From Podospora pseudocomata (taxonomy: Eukaryota > Ascomycota > Sordariomycetes > Sordariales > Podosporaceae), in assembly GCF_035222375.1 (NCBI RefSeq), contig NW_026946363.1, positions 6,014,001 to 6,078,000 on the forward strand: DNA of 64,000 bases, in the 5' to 3' direction. This document shows, one piece after another, positions 53,985 through 64,000 of this stretch; position 1 is the stretch's first letter; each line of letters starts with the position of its first letter. The position numbers and the translations under genes are program-made. A model generated the notes under the pieces. It was not told where the DNA came from, did no database searches, and worked only from the letters and a program-made list of their open reading frames with translations.

Positions 53985-56822
53985 ATGGAGCCCTTCTCGT
54001 TTGCCAGCTCCGACTCGCTTGATTACCCCGTCAGGATTCGTATGTGGGTTGCGCCGATGTTTCTGTTGCTGTTACTTTGCTATCATGGGCGCGGAATGTG
54101 CTGATAGAGAGTGGTGTAGCATAAACCTCGAAGGTGAAGAGGCACCTGTCTTATTTTCTACCCTCCTCGACAATCCCAACCTTCGACACATAGGATCCAA
54201 CCAAAGGTCTGGCACTCCGTCCGCCCTTCTCCAAACAATGCTGATACCATCGCGTCTAGCCCCTTTTCCGATCTCTATGTCACAGTACAGGTGTGGGCAG
54301 GTTCCAAGCCGTTGACTGTCCCTGTTCAGACATCTTTTAAGACCTTTCGAGCCGAGCGCAGATGGGGCGAGTGGCTCGAACTACCTGTCACATACTCAGT
54401 CTTACCCCAGAATGCCTGCCTTGCGATAACACTTTGGGACCTTTCCCCAACGGGAGACGGACCTTATGGTCACAGAATTCCTTTCGGGGGGGCTACATTG
54501 CCGCTGTTCGATAAGGATAACCAGCTACACAAGGGTCGCCAGAAATGTCACGTCTACAGACATCTTCACGCGGACGGACACGACGACACTACAACCCCCG
54601 CTCTAGTCCCTAGGTCACGACCCAAAGACGGAACACCCGAGGACAAGGATGCCGCCGAGTTGGATCGTATGGAGACGCTATTCAAGAAGCATGAAATGGG
54701 CGAGATTCCCCGCGTGGATTGGCTGGACCAGCTTGTCTTTCGTGGATTCGAGAGGCGCGGCCTTCAGACGGCCAGGTCATCTCTCAAGGCCAAAGCCATC
54801 AGGCAAACAGAGGCTTCTCGGGATGACAAGTCCAGTGCGCAGAACGAGAAAGCGAAGCCAGAACCATCTGGGTACTTTCTGAACGTAGAGCTACCAAGAT
54901 TCGACTTCCCTGTGGTCTTTGCTGACTATGAGTATCCGGCACCACCCATCTCTTCGTTCCAGCATCTTTCCTCGTCACAATCCAACATCCTACTCAAACC
55001 TCCACCAGAGGTCCATTTCGGCCCCGGTATCAGCGTCGACGACGACGAGGGCTACGAAGGCCGGCTGATCAGGGTGTATGACCCCGAGGTCGGTGCAAGA
55101 GACAACCCCGCCGAGAGCAAGCATCGCAGATTGGTCCGCAGCCAGCATCGTAATGGGATTCTGGACAAGGACCTCAAGCCAAATGCCAAGGTGCGGGATG
55201 AGCTGAATGTGATCATGTCATACTCGCCAACCCACACGCTTTCGCCAGAGGAGAAGGACCTCATCTGGAAATTCCGCTATCACCTCACAAGAAACAAAAA
55301 GGCACTCACCAAGTTTGTCAAGTCGGTGAACTGGCTAGATCACTCCGAGTCGAAGCAGGCTGTTCAAGTCCTCGGGAAGTGGACGGACATTGATGTTGAC
55401 GACGCCTTGGAGTTGCTTGGCCCGACGTTTGATAATTCGGCCGTGCGGGCATTTGCTGTTGAGCGATTGCGCAAAGCTGACGACAAGGAGTTACTTCTGT
55501 ATCTGCTTCAGCTCGTCCAGGCGCTCAAATATGAACATATCTCGACACGGCCTGGCCATGAGGTCACACACGACTCGTCTTTGGCTCGATTCTTGATATC
55601 CCGGGCTGTTCACAGTCTTGCACTCGGCAACTACTTTTGGTGGTATCTCATGGTCGAGTGTGATGATAGCTCCATGGATCAGGGTGAGGAAACTCAAATG
55701 ATTTACAAGAAGATTGCGTACGATTTCATGGCAGAGCTGGTGAAGCGCCCGGACGGGAAGGAGACCCGAAAGACGTTGCTGCGACAGGCTGAGTGGATTG
55801 CGATCCTCTCCAAGATTTCTGGGGAAATCAAGGAGGCGAACGAATCCATCGCGAAGAGGGTAGAGCGCGTCAAGCACTTCTTGGCCGACCCCAAAAACGA
55901 GCTGGTGACCATCGACCCACCACTTCCCCTGCCCCTGGATCCTTCGATAGAAATATGCGGCGTGGTTCCGGAAGACACAGTTGTCTTCAAGTCATCATTA
56001 CATCCTATCAAAGTGGCCTTCAAGACCACCTCTGGTCGGAAATACCCTATCTTGTTCAAGACCGGCGATGACCTCCGTCAGGATCAGCTCGTTATCCAGA
56101 TCATCACCCTCATGGATAACCTATTGCTGAAAGAGAACCTCGACCTGAAGCTCTCCCCTTACAAGATTTTGGCCACCGGTACGAGTGCCGGCCTGTCACA
56201 GTTTGTGCCATCCATGACCTTTCAGGGCATCGCCTCCAAATACCGCGCCAACCCGGCACAGGCCTACCTCAAGCAGAACAACCCCGACGCCCAAGGGCCA
56301 TTCGGCATGCGCAAGGAGAGTCTGGATACATTTGTCCGGTCGTGCGCCGGCTACTGCGTGATCACTTACATCCTCGGCGTTGGTGACCGTCACCTCGACA
56401 ACCTGCTGTTAGCTCCAGACGGCCACTTCTTCCACGCCGATTTTGGGTACATCCTCGGCCGCGACCCGAAACCTTTTGCGCCCGCGATGAAGCTCTCCAA
56501 GGAGATGGTCGACTGCATGGGCGGGTCCAACTCGGAGTATTACCGGCAGTTCAAGCAGTACTGCTTCTTGGCATATAGCGCGCTGAGGAAGAACAGCAAC
56601 TTGATTCTGAACTTGTTCAGTTTGATGGTCGACGCGAATATTCCCGACATCAAGCTGGAGCCGGATAAGGCGGTGCTGAAGGTTAAGGAGAGGTTTCACT
56701 TGGAACTGAGCGAGGAGGATGCGATTAGACATTTGGAGAGGATCATGGACGACAACCTGAACGCGCTGGTGCCAGTGGTGATTGACAAGTTGCATGAGCT
56801 GGTGCAGGCTTTTAGGGCGTAG
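53985..56822 (+). CDS. vps34: Phosphatidylinositol 3-kinase Vps34 (class III)
   Basis: This kinase makes PI3P on endosomes and autophagosomes, working with Vps15 and Beclin/Atg6. Three exons, 53985-54043, 54120-54206 and 54260-56822, give 902 residues, the normal length. The N-terminal C2 domain starts MEPFSFASSDSLDYPVRIR and continues INLEGEEAPVLFS, SPFSDLYVTVQVWAGSK and RWGEWLELPVTYSVLP. The helical PIK domain is about 330-520. The kinase domain has ILFKTGDDLRQDQLV (ATP-binding Lys region), GVGDRHLDNLL (catalytic loop, about 755-765) and HADFGYILG (DFG, about 774-782). The C-terminal helix LHELVQAFRA is complete. The first donor chosen, GTGGGT, restores the family sequence; a better-looking GTATGT lies 4 nt upstream. 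The second donor, GTCTGG, is atypical. Confidence 0.96.
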
Positions 56823-56960
56823 TTTAGAGACGGATTTGGTGCTCAGGTGGCGCTAGGTATGAATTTTGGGACGGAGAACCAGATATATAGTGGTGGCATT
56901 CATGTTCAGGAAGTGATGCCATCGTGCCATTCGCAGCGTCTCTTGAGCCACACGTGATCT

Positions 56961-58229
56961 TTACGTCTCCCCAAAAACAAAAACACCCTTCCCACTCCTA
57001 AACCCGCCCAGGGTCCCCTGAACCGCCTCCTTGAGCGTCTTCTCCTCCGTCTCCCAGTTCCACTCCACCTCCTGCACCGGGCTCTCCTTGAACTTACCCT
57101 CCCTCATCAAGTTCAAAATATCCTCAATCATCTTCCTCTTGCCCTCTGGGTTCTCCTTACCCCACTCACTCAACCAAAAGCCTTCGAACCTCAACCTCTT
57201 GAAGATCTGCGGCCCAGTCGGGAACGGGAAACTTTGTCTGCTCATCCCGCCATACGTAACCATGCACCCCTTCGGACTCAGCGCCTTCACCACAGCACTC
57301 GCCGACTTCCCCCCAACACAGTTCATCCCCAACAACAACGGTTCCTTCCCCCCCTTTGTCAGCTCCCCAAGTCGATCCCTAAAACTCCTGTCCAAGAACT
57401 CCTGCTCGGTCAGAACAACATTGGCTCCCAACCCGGTGAGCTCCTCCTTGAGCTTCTCCGTCTCTTCAGGTGTCTCCCTTTCCCGAACGACGTTGATACT
57501 CCTCAACCCCCACAATCTCCCAAACTGAACCGCCGCCCTGCCCACCCCAGAATTCGCCCCGTTTTGGAGAAACCACGCCCCCCCGGAGACGTCTTTCCCC
57601 TCGCGATACCACCGCATGCTGAGACCAACCAGATCGACATAGTCCTTCAGCATCCGATACGCACTGCACGGATTCACCGACACCGTCGCCACCTGAACGG
57701 GCGTCAAACCCTCCCTCTCGACCCTCATCAGTTTCCCCTCCGCCTGCTCAACCAAAGCATGAGTCCTAAAGGTTCCAAACCCCGTCTTGGCAGGGATAAC
57801 CCAGTCCCCCTTCTCCAGACCCTTCACTCCCTGCCCGACAGACAGGACCTCGAAGCAGGCCTCATTCCCCGGTACTGCGGACGGTTGGGCGGTACCGAGG
57901 AGGGTGGTGAAGGGGGGCTTGGAGCCGTAGGTGCCCTGGATGGTGTTGACGTCTGCTGGGTTTACTGGTGCTGCGAGGGTGCGGACCAAGACGGAGCCGG
58001 AGGGGAGGGTGGGGGAGATGGAGTGGGTGTGCAGCGACAAGACGTCAATAGGTTCGCCAAAGGAGGAGAAGGTGAGGGCTTTGGATTGGTGGTAGCCGTA
58101 GGGGCCGGTGAGGTGGCGTTTTTGGGTGAAGATAGGGACCGCTCGGGGAGTGGCCGTGGTGAGAGCCGGACGGAGGAGTTTGCTGGTGGGGAGGCGGAGG
58201 GCCTTGGTTGTTAGGCGGGGGGCTGCCAT
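56961..58229 (-). CDS. etr1: Mitochondrial enoyl-[acyl-carrier-protein] reductase (Etr1/MECR)
   Basis: This NADPH enzyme does the last step of mitochondrial type II fatty acid synthesis, supplying octanoate for lipoic acid. It is a single-exon frame of 422 residues. The first ATG is 58229; the open frame extends upstream without another ATG. A basic presequence (about 1-40, RLTTKALRLPTSKLLRPALT) precedes the medium-chain reductase domain. Landmarks are PVNPADVNTIQGTYG with the conserved active-site Tyr, VPGNEACFEVLSVG, GDWVIPAKTGFGTFRTHAL, the nucleotide-binding QNGANSGVGRAAVQFG, LGMNCVGGKSA, and the C-terminal FWLSEWGKENP. It converges on vps34 with 138 bp between stop codons. Confidence 0.96.
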   Translation of the reverse strand: MAAPRLTTKALRLPTSKLLRPALTTATPRAVPIFTQKRHLTGPYGYHQSKALTFSSFGEPIDVLSLHTHSISPTLPSGSVLVRTLAAPVNPADVNTIQGTYGSKPPFTTLLGTAQPSAVPGNEACFEVLSVGQGVKGLEKGDWVIPAKTGFGTFRTHALVEQAEGKLMRVEREGLTPVQVATVSVNPCSAYRMLKDYVDLVGLSMRWYREGKDVSGGAWFLQNGANSGVGRAAVQFGRLWGLRSINVVRERETPEETEKLKEELTGLGANVVLTEQEFLDRSFRDRLGELTKGGKEPLLLGMNCVGGKSASAVVKALSPKGCMVTYGGMSRQSFPFPTGPQIFKRLRFEGFWLSEWGKENPEGKRKMIEDILNLMREGKFKESPVQEVEWNWETEEKTLKEAVQGTLGGFRSGKGVFVFGET

Positions 58230-59650
58230 TGTGAGATTGAACGGCCGTGTGAGAGGTGAAGTGACGGCAAAGGGGCGAGGTGAGGTTGGTGAGAGTGTGT
58301 TGTGAATTGTTGACAGCAGCCTGCCCCGCTGAGAACCTGGGTGGATCGTGGAATTGCAGGGGATAGAGCTCGAGAAAGACAGCACCCAAACTGATGCTGA
58401 ATTCTGCAGCTTCAAGTTGCAACTCTAGTGTAAAAGAAAAGTAGCTATTGCAGTGTCAATTGAATCAGATCTCTACAAACCCTCTCAACCTTATCACAAC
58501 TTCCACCCGCCCAGCCGCTGCGTCGCAATCCTAACAAAAAAAAAAAAAAAAACCCGAACCGCTCACCCGAGCCGATGACGTCTGCCTGAGCTCTCTCTCT
58601 CTCCACGGCCAGAGCTCCATTGCTCCCAGCCAATCACACCTCACTTCCCGTCCCAAGAGCTCTATCTTATCATAAACCTCCATTTACAATTTCCCATGCC
58701 CACCTGCATCATCTCAACTACGAATACCACCCCCATTATATGTTGCAAGCTCCCGTAATTTGACCGAAAATGCCATCCGGCCTTCCTGCCCCCAAAGTGG
58801 CGTGATCCCTTAACACGTCCCCTCTATGTATGACATGCATCCCGAAGGTCAAAGCGGGATACGACCTTCATCACCATCCCTCCCTCCCTCACCTCTCTAC
58901 CCGTCAATCATCTCCCTTACGCCTTGGCTTGGGCGTGATTATCACTTCTTATACCACTCATATCATAATACACACGAAAAGTTGAGAAAGAAAACAAACC
59001 CCCCAAACTCAGATTCTCATTCCACCCCCCAATAACTATGCTCAGCTGCTAAAAATATGGTATAAAACGAAGTTGAAAAAAAGCCATGAAATCGTAAAGT
59101 TGTCGCGCTCTGAACCTTCCCTCCCCCCCTCCCCCCCAAACTGCGCATCCCTCCCCTTGTCAAAAAGCTATGTATGTATCGTCCTCAAAAATAACAAATT
59201 CCCCTCCCTCCTCCCCATGAGAAAGAAGAAGAAAAGGTTCTCCCGCTTTTGGCAACCTGATGTGTGCAAGAGGGAAAAAAAAAAGCGTGTTCGTGAAATA
59301 AAACCAGGAATAGACCAGCAGAAAAAGAAGGTGTGCCAGCCCAATCAAAAACAAAGAGTCGTACACCTCAAGATAAGGCAACAGAGAGACATGACAGGAT
59401 AAAAAACAACAAAGAAAGAAAAACATGACAGAATGGGGTAGTAAACATCAATGAAATCGTCAGTCGCAAATTCAGACTGCCCGTTTACAAAAGAAACGAG
59501 CCCGGGTATCTTCAATCAACATGTCGCAAATTCACCCATTCCCCTAGCTTCCACGGTACTTTTCCTGGATATAATTCCATTCTTTGCTTGTCCCTTACAG
59601 GGCTGTCCCAAGACGGTTGGTTGATGTGTTTTTGTGGTGCGTTGCATGGC
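58230..59650. other. Intergenic stretch (1.4 kb)
   Basis: Promoter of etr1 and 3' flank of the disordered-protein gene. It has poly(A) runs near 58541 and A/C-rich low complexity near 59000-59420. No gene is seen. Confidence 0.65.
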
Positions 59651-60484
59651 TTATTTGATGTCCTTGAACAGATCGCTGCCAAAGCCATCCTCGTCCTTGG
59701 CGTCGTCGCTCGACTTGAGCTCCGTCAGTTCCGGGATCATTGGTGGCGGGGGCCCGGTGGGCTTCTTCTCGTCTGTCGCGGGCGGAGAAAGTGGAGTTTT
59801 GTCGCTCCGGAATCTGCTAAACCAGCCACTCGACCGCTTCACTTTCCGAGAATCGGCCACACTGCTGGCGCCCCTGCTAGGAGGCCGCGATGTCCTTTTG
59901 CTCGCTTCCACTCCCTCTCCCTCCACATAGGCCGAGTTCAAAAGCCCGCGGCTAAAGAGGCGGCGAATGCTTCCGGGTCGCGCCGACAAGGTTGGGGAGG
60001 CGGGATTGTCTTCGGCCGGGCGTTTTACACCGGCAGTAGTCGCGATGGGTGGGACAGGAGCCGCAGCAGCAGCAGCAGCAGCGGCGGCGGCGGCCGTTGT
60101 GTTGCCATTCGACTTGACGGCCTCTTTCGGGGTGTCTGGCGGCGTGGGGACGGCCTCCTCTCGTATCGGCGAAGGGAGGGGCGGAGGGATGTCCGTTCCG
60201 TCGGTCAGCGCGCCAAACTTCAGGTCGAGGGCTGGAAGCTCAAAGCGCTTGGTTGCAGTGCCATTCGCAGGCTTCGCAGCAGCGGCGGTGTCCTTCTTTG
60301 ACGGCATGTCGGGTTTGTCTTCGGAGACGGGTCTCGCCCAGAGCAGGTTGAATATGTTAAAGGTGAACGAGTGGGCAAGTTGTTTACCGAATGGCAGGGT
60401 TGGGATCGTCCGAGCGCCAGTGGTAATGGCGAGGGCAGTCGAATTGGATTGGTCCGCTACGGGGCGACTCGCACTACTAGACAT
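59651..60484 (-). CDS. Disordered fungal protein with poly-Ala tract
   Basis: A single-exon frame of 277 residues from ATG 60484. It is rich in Pro, Ser, Ala and Lys, with an uninterrupted poly-Ala tract (about 131-142) encoded by mixed GCN codons. Two short blocks look conserved: RPGSIRRLFSRGLLNSAYVE (about 171-190) and SSGWFSRFRSDKTPLSPP. The tail is acidic (DEDGFGSDLFKDIK). There is no signal peptide or clear membrane segment. Aromatic-basic blocks in a disordered chain suggest short binding motifs. No function is recognised. Confidence 0.75.
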   Translation of the reverse strand: MSSSASRPVADQSNSTALAITTGARTIPTLPFGKQLAHSFTFNIFNLLWARPVSEDKPDMPSKKDTAAAAKPANGTATKRFELPALDLKFGALTDGTDIPPPLPSPIREEAVPTPPDTPKEAVKSNGNTTAAAAAAAAAAAAPVPPIATTAGVKRPAEDNPASPTLSARPGSIRRLFSRGLLNSAYVEGEGVEASKRTSRPPSRGASSVADSRKVKRSSGWFSRFRSDKTPLSPPATDEKKPTGPPPPMIPELTELKSSDDAKDEDGFGSDLFKDIK

Positions 60485-62023
60485 CGGGATGTCGGAGGAA
60501 TTGATGGCGTGTGATGGGTACAGAAGCTCTGGAAACTGAATGGAAAAGAGGCGAAGGCCTGAGCGAGCGTGTTTGGTGTTGACAGGTGGGCTGGGCGAGC
60601 GATAGGTTTGTCTGGGTGGCCGCGCGGGATGTTTTGGTGCCGAGAGCGTTGGAGGAAACGAAACGTTGACACGGGAAACAAATGCAACGTTCGAGAGCCG
60701 GCAGGCAGGCAGACAGGAAGGCCAGTTGTTGGTTGACCGTCGTAAAATATCGAGGTGGCGTCCGGTGAGAAACGAGTGAACGACGGGTGAATGACTGTGA
60801 TGGTCGCGCTGGACCTGTGTGTGTCCGGAAGGCCTTCAGATGATAATGAATGGCTCTCCGAGAGAAAGTGATGGTGAGGTAAAAGTCTGGTGAACCCTTG
60901 TTGAAAAGAGGAGGACCTGGACAGGAAGGAGAGAATGCTCCCTCCCTCAGCTCAAAAGGGAAAACACCCCTGGATCAGTGATGGTGCCCTGCAGAATTGC
61001 ACCTCCGAGCCAAGCTAAACCTGTCAATTCCAATTGACTGGCAGGACTCCGCTAGAATGCGGGATGCCCTGTCACTTGGTAAGCTCGGGCTCGGCTAGGG
61101 ACTTGGGATTGGTGATATGAACTTTGTTTCAAGCAGGCAAAAGAAAAGAACTGCGGTTTATTACCACCCTACGGGCCTACTTACCTGTATCTCCCGAGCT
61201 AATAGGACTCCAAAGGCACCTGGATTGCCATCACCAACTTCAACCATCAGAAGAATCCCAAATACAGCCCTCGGCGGGGTCACCGAGACCAGCAGTTATC
61301 GTCCCCACCCTCCAAGGGACCGTGGCACCTCACCAATGCCGTATTACCCTGCAGAGCGATGGAAAGAGACCCGAGAGATCATCATGAGCAAAGTTTCGAA
61401 GGTGGGGCCCAGGTGCCGATATGCAGCTACCAGTGCTGAGTTCCAGGCGATTGGTTCTGTGTCCACGGCGTTGCCCAAATTGATTAACAACTACCGAGCT
61501 GTGCCGAGTGCAGCTGTGTGAGACTGCGGGCAGTCATCGTCGTATATCTGATACTATCGCCATGATCGAGCTGCCAACTTTCACTGCACATGAATCCCAC
61601 AATCTACCCTCGTATTCCAGCCTGTGGAGAGACACGCCCCGTCATGTGCAAGCTGTCGCTATCCGTCCTAGTAATATCGTTGATATTCGCTGCCTCGAGA
61701 CACGCTCTCCGATGATTGCAAAAGTACACCAAGAAGAATCCCAAGGAATAGCCAAAGCGTCACCATTCAACGCAGAACCTGTGACGCAGCAACATCCCAT
61801 TCTTCCCCCCTATGCTCGTGAATTCGTGATCGCAAATATACCTGGTCGTATGCCAATCCGCCCATCGGCACCACACCCAGAGAGCTCTTCCACCCAATCC
61901 CACGCCGTCGCCACCAAGTTCACCGTGTCTCTGTTGTATAGATGGCACCGTATGGATAGCGGATAGCGGAAGAAACTGTACTGTTATTTTATTCTGTTTT
62001 TCTGGAGGACTCATGCCGATTTT
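60485..62023. other. Intergenic stretch (1.5 kb)
   Basis: Upstream region of the disordered-protein gene and 3' flank of ubc13. Two frames on the plus strand (61117-61521 and 61508-61966) have no recognised motif and no splice support, so they are not called. Confidence 0.55.
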
Positions 62024-62648
62024 CTATTTCGGGACGGCGTATTGCTGAGTCCACTGCTTCGCCGTCGCAATAGCTGCTTTCTCGTCCTCTTTCCAGCTCT
62101 TGGCAACATCAGCAGCAAGCGGATCGTCGGGGTTCGGGGCACCGAGGAGGGCTTGAATCGAAAGGAGAATTGTTCGGATTTGCAGAGCAGGTGACCAATT
62201 GTCTGTAAAGGGAGCCCGAGTCAGTATGGTCCCGACTTCACTATCGTGGTTTTCGGGAACACCCACTCTTCAGCACATCAAGGCAGATACGGCCGAGCTT
62301 GTCAACGTTGGGGTGGAAGATCTTGGTAAGGAAGCGAATCTTGGGGGGTGTCATGGGGTAGTCGTCCGGGAGAAAGAGCTCAAGCTTGAAGACGCCGCCT
62401 AGAACAGTGGTCAATGCTTACGAGCTTCATTCTAGAAAAACGGAGACAAACCCTCATATGGAGAAGACGAAGGACCATGGATCTCGACGTCAAAATACCG
62501 TAGGTTGTCTTCGTGGGGAATGGCGCTGATGCCTGGGACACTGTTGCGCCAAAGTTAGTAAAGCTCAACGTAAACACAAGGCCGAGGGCGCATACGGCTC
62601 CGCCATGAGGCGCTCGGTCTCTTTTTGAATTCTCTTGGGGAGAGCCAT
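62024..62648 (-). CDS. ubc13: Ubiquitin-conjugating enzyme E2 Ubc13
   Basis: With an Mms2-type partner this E2 builds K63-linked ubiquitin chains in DNA-damage tolerance and endocytosis. Four exons, 62648-62596, 62540-62452, 62398-62267 and 62202-62024, give 150 residues, the normal size. Landmarks are [37 protein letters not shown], the HPN motif in [12 protein letters not shown], the catalytic Cys in RICLDVL, and [19 protein letters not shown] followed by APNPDDPLA. The ending is QQYAVPK. Introns are 53-64 nt; the donors GTATGC and GTTTGT are off-consensus, but the protein joins are exact. Confidence 0.96.
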
Positions 62649-63362
62649 GGTGAGTGTTTAGGTGGTGGTGCGTCGGGACAGATGCGATGAAGCGCAAGTA
62701 GAAGGTCAAAGGAGGGGTAGAACTCCGAAGCGAGGACAGCAGGTGGGACGGTTGCGTTAACAAGTGTGTGTTGACGAAGCAGAATCAGGTCTGTGGGACC
62801 TTCTGTATTTCGAGAAGTTTAGCGCAGACGTAGAGCTAGTGATGGATGCTTAGCAAGAAAAAGACTGGCGACAATGGTGTTGAAAATGCCCAAGACAGGT
62901 TGGAAGCCTATGGAGTCATAGTGGGCTATGTTTGGCCAGGCCTGGCAGGGTTCTAAGGACGGCTGCCGACTGATAAGCGCACAGACCGCTGATCACATTC
63001 CAAATTCGGCCATTTGCACATCCCGGGGTTCTTTCATCAGCTTGTCAAAGGGTAATATGCAACTAAGCGTGTTGGCGCTGCAACATCGTTGAAGGTTACT
63101 TTGACGACAGTTGCTTTCACAAGCCTCATTGACCATCAGTTCTGAGAACATAGTTTCATCTCTGCTTCTTTGATTGTCACACGACAATATATCAAGTTGA
63201 TTCTTCGATCCAAACTGCCCAAGGTGCTGGGCCATTGATGGAGGGGTGCTGAGGGTGTGGTGAGAAGGCAGTGGAGTGAAACTCGCTGGGCTGCCTACGG
63301 TCATTCAACACCAAGGCGCTCAGGATGAGCCTCACAGTGCTCTGCGGCCCTTATCTTTGACC
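62649..63362. other. Divergent region between ubc13 and the WD40 gene
   Basis: No gene is seen in these 714 bp between two divergent start codons. Confidence 0.65.
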
Positions 63363-64000
63363 ATGCCTTTCTCCTTTGATCGATTATCTCAGCCTCCAGA
63401 GCAGGAAAGGGTTGTCAAGTCGGCTTTTGACAGCGAAACATTTGATGCAGTTGGCACAATTCATGTGGATGGCCTGGTAGGCTCGGCAACCATCTCGCCG
63501 TCGGGGCGAGATGTGGCCCTTGCATCGTGAGTAGTCACATTGTTATCATGCTGAGAGAACAGACAGAGTCTAACATTTCACAGACCCAAAGGCCTCACCA
63601 TCATTGATCTCGATTCTCCATGGAGCCCTCCTCGTCGGCTGAGTAGCCACGGTCTGCCATGGCTTGTGGTTGACGTCCAGTGGTCTCCCTTTGCCGCTCG
63701 CGAATTCTGGGTTGCGTCAACAGCAAATCACCGATGTCTGGTCTGGAACCTGAACAAGCGCGATGACTCGGCGTCTGGGGCCGTTGAACATTCCCTCCAA
63801 GCCCACAGCAGAGCCATCACCGATATCAACTTTTCTGCCCATCATCCCGATTCTCTTGCGACGTGTGCCGTGGATGGCTATGTTCACTGTTGGGACTTGC
63901 GGAGACCCAGATCTCCTGCCTTGACGTTTTGTGACTGGTTTGCTGGTGCGACACAGGTCAAGTACAGTCGTCAGGATCCCAACGTCCTCGCTTCCGCCCA
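63363..64000 (+). CDS. Mtc5/WDR59-like WD40 protein (SEA3), N-terminal part
   Basis: The gene starts at ATG 63363; exon 1 is 63363-63526, the intron 63527-63583 (57 nt), and exon 2 runs off the window. The visible residues (about 193) begin MPFSFDRLSQPPEQERVVKS, then VGTIHVDGLVGSATISPSGR, LTIIDLDSPWSPPRRLSSHG, WLVVDVQWSPFAAREFWVAS and HPDSLATCAVDGYVHCWDLR. These are WD40 repeats with the sequence style of Mtc5/Sea3 (WDR59), a subunit of the SEA/GATOR2 complex at the vacuole that controls TORC1. The C-terminal RWD and RING parts lie outside, so the assignment rests on the N-terminal repeats. Confidence 0.82.

Noticed and set aside
61117-61966. Two overlapping plus-strand frames of 134 and 152 codons
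   Set aside because: Random-looking translations, no motif, no plausible intron joining them.

Overview
The window is nuclear DNA of a filamentous ascomycete, most likely a Sordariomycete near the Sordariales. The evidence is short GT-AG introns (mostly 48-80 nt) with CTRAC/CTAAC branch sites, an RNAi-type RNA-dependent RNA polymerase, a two-Myb Tay1/Teb1-type telomere-repeat protein, a GPI-anchored GH18 chitinase, and house-keeping proteins that align best in memory with Neurospora/Podospora-type sequences. The species cannot be named from the sequence alone.

Layout, left to right. 1-3134 (-): the body of an RRM-containing RNA-dependent RNA polymerase, cut by the window edge. 3961-6063 (-): mitochondrial D-lactate dehydrogenase (cytochrome), with a T-rich repeat inside its last intron. 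6.1-12.4 kb: gene-free, with microsatellites. 12435-13588 (-): ribosomal protein S4, with two telobox motifs upstream. 14629-16380 (-): the Tay1/Teb1-type protein. 18517-21769 (-): a 1064-residue chitinase with LysM, long Ser/Thr repeats and a GPI signal. 21.8-27.3 kb: gene-poor. 27296-28102 (+): Mid2/Wsc-like membrane sensor. 29273-30039 (+): secreted protein with paired cysteine motifs. 31580-38535 (+): a 2295-residue disordered/coiled-coil protein. 40.6-42.3 kb: candidate small single-pass membrane proteins, the best one ending in a PPxY motif. 42614-43706 (-): 2OG-Fe(II) oxygenase. 44524-45246 (+): Aim11-like protein. 45.6-47.0 kb: two small unrecognised genes. 47145-51627 (-): a 1472-residue coiled-coil membrane protein. 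52134-53491 (-): Nse4, divergent from Vps34 (53985-56822, +). 56961-58229 (-): mitochondrial enoyl reductase Etr1/MECR. 59651-60484 (-): disordered fungal protein. 62024-62648 (-): Ubc13. 63363 to the end (+): N-terminus of an Mtc5/WDR59 (SEA3) protein.

The genes do not form an operon or an obvious biosynthetic cluster. Most are independent house-keeping genes (mitochondrial metabolism, Smc5/6 repair, PI3P signalling, K63 ubiquitin, TORC1 control) among lineage-specific cell-surface and coiled-coil genes. No clear new multi-gene system was found. The points most worth following are: the telobox pair in front of rps4 beside a gene for a probable TTAGGG-binding protein; the short TM-plus-PPxY protein spread over three tiny exons; the dld1 intron that stays open in frame and would add a Phe-rich tail if retained; and two very large uncharacterised coiled-coil proteins. 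Spliced models were built by hand from donor, branch and acceptor signals, and each summed to a whole number of codons, but no transcript data were available.
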